Assembly (NCBI GenBank): GCA_905194705.1
Contig: CAJJTI010000127.1
Location: 1-5,558, forward strand
Source of the DNA: an uncultured Solobacterium sp.
GTDB lineage: Bacteria; Bacillota_I; Bacilli_A; Erysipelotrichales; Erysipelotrichaceae
DNA: 5,558 nucleotides
Direction of reading: 5' to 3'
In this document: positions 1 to 5,407 of the stretch, piece after piece
Layout: the number at the start of each line of letters is the position of its first letter
Numbering within the stretch: the stretch's first letter is position 1
Program-made: the position numbers and the translations under genes
Notes under the pieces: model-generated
What the model was told of the DNA's origin: nothing
The model's database searches: none
The model's input: only the letters and a program-made list of their open reading frames with translations

Positions 1-677
1 CTAATTATGTACCGGGGTTTAGCTATGCTGGTAATGTTCTTCCTTCAAATGTGTCAAGATATCAAATCTTGGAAAAGATAAGAGGGCAATATTATCATAA
101 GTATACAAGTAATATTTTTGCATCTATAGGAAATACTATTTTGGGTAATGATAAGTTTGTAGAAAAGAAACCATATAGCCATGCTGAAGAATCATTTAAC
201 AATGAATTTGTTTCTCAAGGGGCAATGATAGTTGGTCTTTCTACGGTCGGCAAATTAGGAAAAGTGATTCTTAATGCTTTTAAAGCTGGTCGAAATAGTG
301 TCTGGTCTCTTCCATGGTTAGAACGTGGTTTAATAATTGAAGAGCAACTTGGAAAAAATCTAAAGGGAAATTTTCCTACAATTGATAAATTTCTTAATGG
401 CGTTGCAACTAGTATAAAAAGCATAGACCTTAAGGCAAAAAGTTATCAAAATGCAAATGCTTTATATTCCAGATTAAAAGGATATATTAATCAGGTTGCT
501 AAATTCAAAGGACAACGTTGGAATGGAGTTACTATTCAAGAAGAAGACATAACTAAAAGAGCTTTGGATGTTGCAATTCCGCAAGGTGCATCAAAATCAC
601 AAGTAGAAGCTATACAAAAAGCTATTGAATACGGCAAAAATAATGGAGTACAAGTAAACATACATGTTATTCAATAA
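1..677 (+). CDS. C-terminal part of an Rhs-type polymorphic toxin with EC869-like nuclease tip (5' partial)
   Basis: The reading frame is open from base 3 to the stop at 675-677, so this is the 3' end of a larger gene; the GTG at 51 is an internal Val codon, not a convincing start. The visible ~224 residues are a linker (YAGNVLPSNVSRYQ, a probable membrane-active or hydrophobic stretch around EFVSQGAMIVGLSTVGKLGKV) and then a compact C-terminal domain. That domain carries RGLIIEEQLG (Glu codon 339-341), NFPTIDKF (Asp 384-386) and GVATSIKSIDL (Ser-Ile-Lys 411-419). The E...D...SxK order is that of PD-(D/E)XK-like nucleases and matches what I recall of the CdiA EC869-type toxin domain, a metal-dependent DNase. 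Such tips sit at the ends of Rhs, CdiA and WapA-like proteins and are delivered into neighbouring cells. The Rhs core itself is not in the window, so the carrier type is inferred from the YD-repeat fragment farther downstream and the position of the small gene that follows. Toxin-domain call fairly sure; carrier type moderate. Confidence 0.75.
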   Translation, partial: NYVPGFSYAGNVLPSNVSRYQILEKIRGQYYHKYTSNIFASIGNTILGNDKFVEKKPYSHAEESFNNEFVSQGAMIVGLSTVGKLGKVILNAFKAGRNSVWSLPWLERGLIIEEQLGKNLKGNFPTIDKFLNGVATSIKSIDLKAKSYQNANALYSRLKGYINQVAKFKGQRWNGVTIQEEDITKRALDVAIPQGASKSQVEAIQKAIEYGKNNGVQVNIHVIQ

Positions 678-685
678 ATAAATCA

Positions 686-733
686 AAATTGTTATTTGCC
701 ATAAGTCTTTAGACTGACGGCAAATAACAATTT
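686..733 (+). repeat. Perfect 15-bp inverted repeat between toxin and immunity genes
   Basis: AAATTGTTATTTGCC (686-700) is the exact reverse complement of GGCAAATAACAATTT (719-733). The 18-base spacer contains a second small hairpin, AGTCT (704-708) with AGACT (711-715). The structure begins 9 bases after the toxin stop and ends 10 bases before the ATG at 744. There is no clear T-run after it, so it is not a classic intrinsic terminator. It could be an attenuator, an mRNA-stabilising 3' end, or a structure near the start of the next gene. The pairing is directly visible; the function is not. Confidence 0.8.
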
Positions 734-743
734 CAATTATAAA

Positions 744-1163
744 ATGAGAAATATGAGAATAGACAAACAGATAACAATTTGTAAATTGGGAACAGAGCTG
801 AAAATCTATCCCGAATCTAAAAATGAAATAGGTTTGTGGATAGCACATCCTCCATGTTTCGTTATTTCATCAAATGACCCTTACGGTGTGGAGAATATTG
901 TCAACAATGCTATAAAATATAGCAATTCTGGAGAATTGGCAAATGAAGATTCCGCTAAATTAGTTCTAAAGGAGTTTCATCTTAAAAGTTGGAACGTATT
1001 GTATAAAACTTATAAAATAATTAGTTTTTCTCTTGCGTCAGAACAAATTATCATTACACCATATATTTATACAAGAAGGGGAGGATTTCCTGACAACAAG
1101 GGTAAATTAATTTTCGATAAAAGCGATTATAGTTGTGCAATAAGAGAGCTTCTAAAATATTGA
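744..1163 (+). CDS. Probable immunity protein for the upstream nuclease toxin
   Basis: A 139-residue soluble protein with no signal peptide or membrane segment, beginning 66 bases after the toxin stop on the same strand. A small cytoplasmic protein directly after a polymorphic toxin tip is, by the rule of these loci, the cognate immunity protein that binds and blocks the toxin in the producing cell and its kin. I do not recognise the family from sequence with certainty; proteins paired with EC869-type toxins (CdiI-like) are of comparable size. Visible landmarks are WIAHPPCFVISSNDPYG near residues 31-47, a probable helix VENIVNNAIKYSNSGE, then alternating hydrophobic strands (YKIISFSLASEQIIITPYIY) and a final short helix IRELLKY. 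A second in-frame ATG at 753 is an equally possible start; upstream the frame is open but has no ATG. The gene ends just before a strong terminator. Function is inferred from position. Confidence 0.7.
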   Translation: MRNMRIDKQITICKLGTELKIYPESKNEIGLWIAHPPCFVISSNDPYGVENIVNNAIKYSNSGELANEDSAKLVLKEFHLKSWNVLYKTYKIISFSLASEQIIITPYIYTRRGGFPDNKGKLIFDKSDYSCAIRELLKY

Positions 1164-1176
1164 TTATTTGTAAATA

Positions 1177-1225
1177 AGGCTGTGTTTAGTTATAAGGGTT
1201 ATAGCTAAACACAGCTTATTTTGGT
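1177..1225 (+). terminator. Intrinsic terminator after the immunity gene
   Basis: GCTGTGTTTAGTTATA (1179-1194) pairs with TATAGCTAAACACAGC (1200-1215), a 16-bp stem with one G-T wobble and a 5-base loop (AGGGT). Two outer pairs (1177-1178 with 1216-1217) extend it, and TTATTTT follows. It starts 13 bases after the immunity stop and closes the toxin/immunity transcription unit. Confidence 0.8.
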
Positions 1226-1243
1226 ACTTTTATACTCCCCATT

Positions 1244-1484
1244 TTATCCTTTCTTATTCAGAGTATAGTTCTTTCTATCCTCTTTTTTAGGTTCGTTGCC
1301 AAACGAGTCTATCAGAATAATACTATTGGCATCTCTCACCTTAATAGAATATATTGTCTCCACTCGAAGGATGCACAAGCATCAAGATATTGCCATCAAG
1401 CACTTGGAAGGTACCTCTTAACTTTTCCCGCTCGTTCTGCTTTTCTTTGAATGTCTGTATCAACAAGTAGGAAACTCTTGCCAT
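1244..1484 (-). pseudogene. Frameshifted C-terminal remnant of an unidentified minus-strand gene
   Basis: On the minus strand, one frame runs from about 1484 to a stop at 1341-1343 and reads in part KEKQNEREKLRGTFQVLDG then NILMLVHPSSGDNIFY. At the same point another frame takes over and reads IKVRDANSIILIDSFGN then EPKKEDRKNYTLNKKG, stopping at 1244-1246. The two pieces join as a plausible beta-strand-rich protein end, so a small indel near 1340-1350 split it. An ATG at 1482-1484 lies in frame, but it is inside the 172-bp repeat and also occurs in the other copy without this coding sequence, so it is probably not the native start; the gene-specific part is 1244-1470. I do not recognise the family. 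With this remnant and the repeat, 1220-1720 holds no intact gene that I can see. Confidence 0.45.
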
Positions 1485-1642
1485 CCTTTTTCGATTAAGT
1501 CTCACAATCTACACTTTGTCAGCTTTTGGCTTTATTGTCCATTGTTATTATTCAATAATGGTTCTTTCTCTAACGATATGCTGTTTTTACCAAGAATTTA
1601 CATAAAAGTTGTTATAATATATATAAATATTCGTCTTTGATA
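1471..1642. repeat. 172-bp direct repeat, copy 1
   Basis: It aligns without gaps to 5387-5558 (offset 3916), with six substitutions that I count: T/C in ACACT(T/C)TGTC, A/C in TTT(A/C)TTGTC, then C/A and T/G shortly after, and two T/C changes around GGTTCTTTCTCTAACG. That is about 96.5% identity. The sequence is AT-rich and seems non-coding. It ends in a promoter-like run (TTGTTATAATATATATAAATATTCGTCTTTGATA region, 1608-1642). Its left edge falls inside what is a complete terminator loop in copy 2. Copy 2 reaches the window end still matching, so the true repeat may be longer, although copy 1 sequence beyond 1642 cannot be compared. Confidence 0.92.
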
Positions 1643-1721
1643 CTTCCTGCCATTATCTTTGCCGATTAAAATGTTAGTGCAAAGCAATAATGAAGTAATA
1701 GAAACGTAAAAAGTAAACAAC

Positions 1722-1919
1722 ATGGAACGCAAAGAACAGACCGGGCATATCTGTAGATGGATGGCTTTAGGCATAACGATAGCCACCATCGTAGTAGGAT
1801 GTACCATTGTAATCGGCCTATTTGAATGGCGCGATAGAAGCAGGATGGAGAGCAGGATTGCAGAGAGGCACCTTTGGCGGAAAAGCATGTATGACTTGAA
1901 CATGTGTGTCGCCAAATAG
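1722..1919 (+). CDS. Small single-pass membrane protein (hypothetical)
   Basis: Encodes 65 residues: a short charged N-terminus (MERKEQTGHICR), one hydrophobic helix at about residues 14-34 (MALGITIATIVVGCTIVIGL), then a basic and acidic tail rich in Arg and Glu (WRDRSRMESRIAERHLWRK). This clean membrane topology and the ATG after an A-rich leader (GTAAAAAGTAAACAAC) favour a real gene, but the length is short and no family is recognised. An exact match to the Bacteroidetes -7 box TAnnTTTG (TATCTTTG) lies at 1654-1661, with a TTTG at 1636-1639; the 14-base gap between them is shorter than usual, so the promoter is only tentative. Two longer minus-strand frames overlap it but read as Cys- and Ser-rich, non-protein-like sequence. 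It sits immediately downstream of repeat copy 1, so a similar gene might follow copy 2 outside the window. Confidence 0.5.
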   Translation: MERKEQTGHICRWMALGITIATIVVGCTIVIGLFEWRDRSRMESRIAERHLWRKSMYDLNMCVAK

Positions 1920-2148
1920 TCCCTACTTGGTGAGACAATGGGAAAACATTGATAGACATATTATTGTGCGTTTTTTGATTAATACTGTAATTCAATACAA
2001 TGAATTCAATAGCCAATCGTTCTTTAACTATAATATAAAAGAAATAATAGATGAAAGTATCATTAAAACAAGGCTATAAACCGCCTTAAACTTCAATCGG
2101 GAATATCAGAGGATATGTTCCTTTTTGGTTCTTTGAAATATTTTCCAT

Positions 2149-2773
2149 GTTCAGGCAACCCATACCAATGGCAGCGGTAAGACCGTGAAGACCATCCAAA
2201 AGAGTGGTCCTGACGGTGAGATTACCACTTCGTTTGAGTATGACGGCATACAGCGTCTTGTCCGTGTTACCGACACGGAGGGCAATGTTACCACATCCAC
2301 TTACGACATGGGTGACCGCCGTACTGAGGTGAACCATCCTGCAAGTGGCATCACAAGTTACACTTGTGATGCGCTCGGCAATGTGCTGACCAAGCAGACT
2401 GCCAACCTTGCCAAGGAAGGCAAGTTCATCACCTACGATTACGACTATCAGCGTCTGACGGGTATCAACTACCCAGACCATCTGGAGAACAACGTGAAGT
2501 ATTACTACGGTGGCCGCAACGCCTCTCAGAACCGTATCGGTCGCTTGATGCTCCGTGAGGACGGAACAGATGCCATTGAATACTTCTATGGCAAGATGGG
2601 CGAAGTCACCAAGACCCGCCGCACGATGATTGTGCCTAATCAAGTGATCGCAACTTATGTGACGCAATGGACTTATGACAGCCACAACCGCCTGTTAGAG
2701 ATGATTGTCCAGACGAGGAGAAGATTACTTCTCTTACAATCTCGGCGGTCAGCTTGAGAAGGTTCATGGCTAA
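2149..2773 (+). pseudogene. Rhs/YD-repeat protein fragment, frameshifted at its 3' end
   Basis: The frame is open from about 2137 and reads as Rhs repeat sequence from VQATHTNGSGKTVK (2149) onward, with no credible start. Repeat units include FEYDGIQRLVRVTDTEGNV, YTCDALGNVLTKQT (Cys where Tyr is usual), YDYDYQRLTGINYP and WTYDSHNRLLEM. After codon ATG at about 2701 the frame goes wrong. Shifting twice restores PDEEKIT (near 2713) and then YSYNLGGQLEKVHG, ending at TAA 2771-2773, which is what an Rhs protein should read here. Each shift looks like one missing base, at about 2706-2708 and 2732-2734. Full Rhs proteins are well over 1000 residues; this is about 200, with no conserved core end, toxin tip or immunity gene. 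Hand-counted GC for 2221-2280 is 30/60 against 15/60 for 4921-4980, consistent with an origin different from the surrounding DNA. It is a decayed relic or displaced recombination segment. Confidence 0.85.
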
Positions 2774-2896
2774 AAAGCAAAGGATGTTAGTTCTTATATA
2801 TTAATAAAGTAAAAAATGCCCAAATGCAATATATTTTAACGCCTTAATAATGAAAATTGTTAATAATACATAAATAACGCATTCGTTATATATCGA

Positions 2897-2923
2897 TTTG
2901 AAATAAATTTCGTAAATTTGCAC
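2897..2923 (+). promoter_or_regulatory. Bacteroidetes-type promoter for the C10 peptidase gene
   Basis: TAAATTTG at 2913-2920, followed by CAC, is an exact match to the Bacteroidetes primary-sigma -7 consensus TAnnTTTG. A TTTG lies at 2897-2900, but the 12-base gap is shorter than the usual ~20, so the -33 element may be degenerate or elsewhere in the AT-rich sequence upstream. Transcription would begin around 2925-2930, giving a leader of about 20-25 bases before the ATG at 2950. Confidence 0.6.
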
Positions 2924-2949
2924 AATTTAATCAATAGTACTGTATAAAT

Positions 2950-4401
2950 ATGAAAAAGTATTTAGTTTTAATATTATTGGCAGTGATTGTATCATCATGC
3001 CAAGATGAAATTCTTAATGACAGTAATCCTGTTATTGAGAACGTGAATGTTAATTTGTCAATGGATGAGGCAATGAGTGTTGCAAATGATAATCCTACAA
3101 ATTTATCAGAGGATGAGATTCTGGCAATGGTAAATGATTTTTCCACTTCGTTGGGCTCAAAAACAAGAAGTGCTGCCAATCCAAGAATGTCTATTGTGGG
3201 CTCATATCGCATTGGCGGAATTATATCAAGCAAGACAACAAGAGGGACTACGACTGATAGTATTCCTGTTTATGAGGTGTGTTTACAGTCTGGAGAAAAG
3301 AGTGGGTATGCTTTAGTTTCTGCCGACTCTCGAAGTGCTGGTGTTTTGGCATATATAGAAAATGGTAATTTTGAGAAAAAAGATAGTACTGGGGCATGTT
3401 TGATGTTAAAATTGGCAGAAGCTTCAACTGTTTCAGAGATAAATAAAATAGAAAGGCTCAAAGTTGAGTTACGAGAGAAAACCTTGAAGAAAGTAGCTTC
3501 TTGTTTGGGTAAATCTACAGTAACATATGAAGAAATAAAAGATTTGATTGAGGTTAATGGTGTAAAAAGCCATGAAACAACTTCCCGTTCTACAGCTTAT
3601 GACAAACCTTTGAGCCAGATTATATCGTTAATGCCTCAAAATGGTGGAGCTGTTTTAAAGACCGAGTGGGGCCAAGACAATCCTTATAACTTGTTGTTGC
3701 CTAAATCTTATAATGCATATCATATGGAAACAAATTACCCTATGGGGTGTGCTATTACAGCAGGAGTTCAAACTTTAGCAGCTATCGCTCCGAGCATGAC
3801 GATTGATGGAACAGTCATAGACTGGGCATTTGTTACTAAAAAACCGAAATTGAACTATGATTCGTATTTTGGCGGAGATTATGAGGAGGCTATGATGATT
3901 TCCAAAGTAGTTAAGCATATGTATGAAGGAACAAATACAAGACCAAATATTGATAAGGATTTTAAGTATGGGCCTTATGATGATCCGAATATACCTTGTG
4001 TAAAAAGTAGTGCAACTTCAGTTTCTAATTTATTGGATTATTTAAAGAAGTATGTTTCTTGTGGCACTTATTATAATAAATATGCCCCAGATCCATTGTT
4101 AAATACGATAAATGCAAACCGCCAGATGCCTTGCGTTGCAATAATGGGTGGAACACATACTGCAAATGAACAGGCAGAAAAAGGTTCTCATGCTTGGGTT
4201 ATAGATGGATATGCAATTTGCACTAAGACAAGCAGAGAAATTTTACGAAATAACGATTTGTACTTTCATGCTAATATGGGATGGGATGGAACTGACAATG
4301 GCTTTTATAAGGTAAATGCAGATGCTTCGACTGATTTTGAGACAACATTAGGCACTTATAATATAAATTTTTGGGAAATAACAGAAATTCATAAGAAATA
4401 A
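2950..4401 (+). CDS. C10-family (streptopain-type) cysteine peptidase precursor, lipoprotein
   Basis: Encodes 483 residues. The N-terminus MKKYLVLILLAVIVSSC is a lipoprotein signal with lipobox VSSC, so Cys17 would be lipidated and the enzyme anchored in the envelope or on the surface. Residues ~36-190 are the inhibitory propeptide (Spi_N type): LSMDEAMSVA, then VYEVCLQSGEKSGYALVSADSR around 107-128 and VLAYIENGNF. The peptidase C10 domain follows: WGQ with Gln242 as the likely oxyanion residue, PYN, catalytic Cys267 in YPMGCAITAGVQ, catalytic His414 in GSHAWVIDGYA, and YFHANMGWDGTDNGFYKV near 438-455. The Cys-His spacing (147) matches SpeB (192 to 340). Relatives include SpeB, interpain and the Bfp proteases of Bacteroides fragilis, which cleave host or self proteins after propeptide removal. 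Odd points: the NWGW loop reads NMGW (Met443), and the Cys helix GC(V)ATA is GCAITA. The gene has its own promoter and a terminator downstream. Family assignment very sure; activity and substrate unknown. Confidence 0.93.
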   Translation: MKKYLVLILLAVIVSSCQDEILNDSNPVIENVNVNLSMDEAMSVANDNPTNLSEDEILAMVNDFSTSLGSKTRSAANPRMSIVGSYRIGGIISSKTTRGTTTDSIPVYEVCLQSGEKSGYALVSADSRSAGVLAYIENGNFEKKDSTGACLMLKLAEASTVSEINKIERLKVELREKTLKKVASCLGKSTVTYEEIKDLIEVNGVKSHETTSRSTAYDKPLSQIISLMPQNGGAVLKTEWGQDNPYNLLLPKSYNAYHMETNYPMGCAITAGVQTLAAIAPSMTIDGTVIDWAFVTKKPKLNYDSYFGGDYEEAMMISKVVKHMYEGTNTRPNIDKDFKYGPYDDPNIPCVKSSATSVSNLLDYLKKYVSCGTYYNKYAPDPLLNTINANRQMPCVAIMGGTHTANEQAEKGSHAWVIDGYAICTKTSREILRNNDLYFHANMGWDGTDNGFYKVNADASTDFETTLGTYNINFWEITEIHKK

Positions 4402-4413
4402 TTAGTTTTAATT

Positions 4414-4452
4414 GCATTTGGTGTACAAAGTTATGTACATCAAATGCTTTAT
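4414..4452 (+). terminator. Terminator between peptidase and lipoprotein genes
   Basis: GCATTTGGTGTAC (4414-4426) pairs with GTACATCAAATGC (4435-4447), a 13-bp stem with one G-T wobble, an 8-base loop and TTTAT after it. It begins 12 bases after the peptidase stop and ends 14 bases before the next ATG. It should limit transcription into the lipoprotein gene, either fully or as an attenuator. Confidence 0.7.
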
Positions 4453-4465
4453 TCTATAGGCAAAT

Positions 4466-5191
4466 ATGAAAATAATTCAATCCTTTTTTCTTTTTTTTGT
4501 GTTTTCTATAGTATATGGCTGTAGTAATGGTACTGATGTTTCATCATTGTGTTTTGAAAAAGAGTATTACGAAAAGCCATTATTAGAAAACCCATCGGAA
4601 ATTATGTTTAGTGGTGGAAGCAACAATCTTTCAGTCGAAGTGTCAGATGATAATGTTTTGGAAGCCACTATTGGTGCTGGAAAAATAAAAATAAAGACAA
4701 AAAAGAATGGGATCGTTTATCTTGTTGTAAAGGATAAGACGGAAAATACTAGCGTTACTATTAGGGTTAAGGTCGTGGATAGTTACTTAGGTTTGCAATT
4801 AGGCAAACCAATTCCGAACTATTCTGTTTATAACGAAGATGACAGACTTTATTTAGTAAATAATAAAAGTAAATCATTTTATTTATATGATAAATCTTTT
4901 AATTTAAAAGCTACTGGCAATTACAAACTGTTTGTGAAAAACTCAAATTATTTTCTTTCTTTAGTCTTTTCAGATAAGGTTTGTTTTTATAATATTTCAA
5001 ACAGTTCACATGCTTTTTTATGGGGAGCCATTCCTACTTATTTAGAGTTTTTATGGACGAATGAAGGTCTTACAACTACTAATGCACGAGATGTATCACC
5101 TGTCGTTATGACTGCTTTTGATTTAGACACAAATAACGTTTACTATTTTAATGTTGATTCTACCGAATTTCCTTACGGGATATTAAATTAA
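4466..5191 (+). CDS. Hypothetical lipoprotein with probable Ig-like domain
   Basis: Encodes 241 residues. MKIIQSFFLFFVFSIVYGC is a lipoprotein signal with a lipobox-like IVYGC (Cys19). Residues ~42-106 (PSEIMFSGGSNNLSVEVSDD through VTIRVKVVD) have the strand pattern of a small bacterial Ig-like (BIG_2/BACON-like) domain: a value-versus-background opening, a GxGKIKIKTKKNG turn and a VKVVD ending. The remaining ~135 residues (YLGLQLGKPIPNY, then many aromatic beta strands such as KSFYLYDKSFNLKATGNYKLF) are unrecognised. It follows the C10 peptidase by 64 bases on the same strand but beyond a hairpin, with no clear promoter of its own. In Bacteroides, C10 proteases are often adjacent to lipoprotein inhibitors (Bfi), but those resemble the propeptide and this protein does not obviously do so; partnership is only a possibility. 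The coding strand has T6 and T8 runs in the signal peptide (4484-4498). Confidence 0.8.
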   Translation: MKIIQSFFLFFVFSIVYGCSNGTDVSSLCFEKEYYEKPLLENPSEIMFSGGSNNLSVEVSDDNVLEATIGAGKIKIKTKKNGIVYLVVKDKTENTSVTIRVKVVDSYLGLQLGKPIPNYSVYNEDDRLYLVNNKSKSFYLYDKSFNLKATGNYKLFVKNSNYFLSLVFSDKVCFYNISNSSHAFLWGAIPTYLEFLWTNEGLTTTNARDVSPVVMTAFDLDTNNVYYFNVDSTEFPYGILN

Positions 5192-5308
5192 AACACAACG
5201 GCAATTAGCAATATACAACACCTTTCTGTTGATGCTATTTTGAATATATGTAAAACTGATGATATTAGAGGTGAAGTTCTGAATGGTAAAGGTGTAAGAG
5301 TTAAGTAA
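5192..5308 (+). pseudogene. In-frame remnant of a secreted-protein C-terminal tail
   Basis: Directly after the lipoprotein stop (5189-5191) the same frame stays open for 38 codons to TAA at 5306-5308. It reads NTTAISNIQHLSVDAILN, then ICKTDDIRGEVLNGKGVRVK. This resembles the C-terminal tails of many Prevotella-type secreted proteins: an opening like TTAISNIQ, a short 'dDgRG' turn and an ending like NGKKVxVK. There is no start codon, and tails like this are not expected on N-terminally lipidated proteins. I read it as the leftover 3' end of another gene whose body was replaced by the lipoprotein. The alternative is that the lipoprotein was once longer and gained a stop codon. Family resemblance is from memory and not searched. 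Confidence 0.4.
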
Positions 5309-5369
5309 ACGACTCTCTCATTTACTCATTGATAAAGCTGACAATGCAAAAGACTTTTCAATAAGATTC

Positions 5370-5407
5370 AAAAGGATGGTAGGATTGAAACTCTTGCCAT
5401 CCTTTTT
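5370..5407 (+). terminator. Intrinsic terminator overlapping repeat copy 2
   Basis: AAAAGGATGG (5370-5379) pairs perfectly with CCATCCTTTT (5397-5406). Five inner pairs (5380-5384 with 5392-5396, two of them G-T) extend the stem to 15 bp with a 7-base loop, and the stem ends in a T5 run at 5403-5407. The right arm and part of the loop belong to the 172-bp repeat; the left arm lies outside it. It would terminate transcription from the lipoprotein gene or from whatever gene once ended with the tail at 5192-5308. Confidence 0.75.

Noticed and set aside
51..53. GTG at 51 as the start of the first gene
   Set aside because: The frame is open to the window edge and the residues before it read as natural protein; the toxin tip needs an N-terminal carrier.
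1537..1562. Inverted repeat CCATTGTTATTATTCAATAATGG inside repeat copy 1
   Set aside because: Only about five outer pairs hold, and substitutions in copy 2 break the pairing without compensation, so no conserved structure is supported.
1598..2016. Two long minus-strand open frames (1598-1915 and 1666-2016)
   Set aside because: Their translations are rich in Cys, Ser, His and Met with no coherent domain, and they are antisense to the more protein-like small membrane protein; treated as shadows.
2086..2685. A 199-codon minus-strand open frame
   Set aside because: It is antisense to clear Rhs YD-repeat coding sequence; its Val- and Thr-rich translation is the usual mirror of that repeat.
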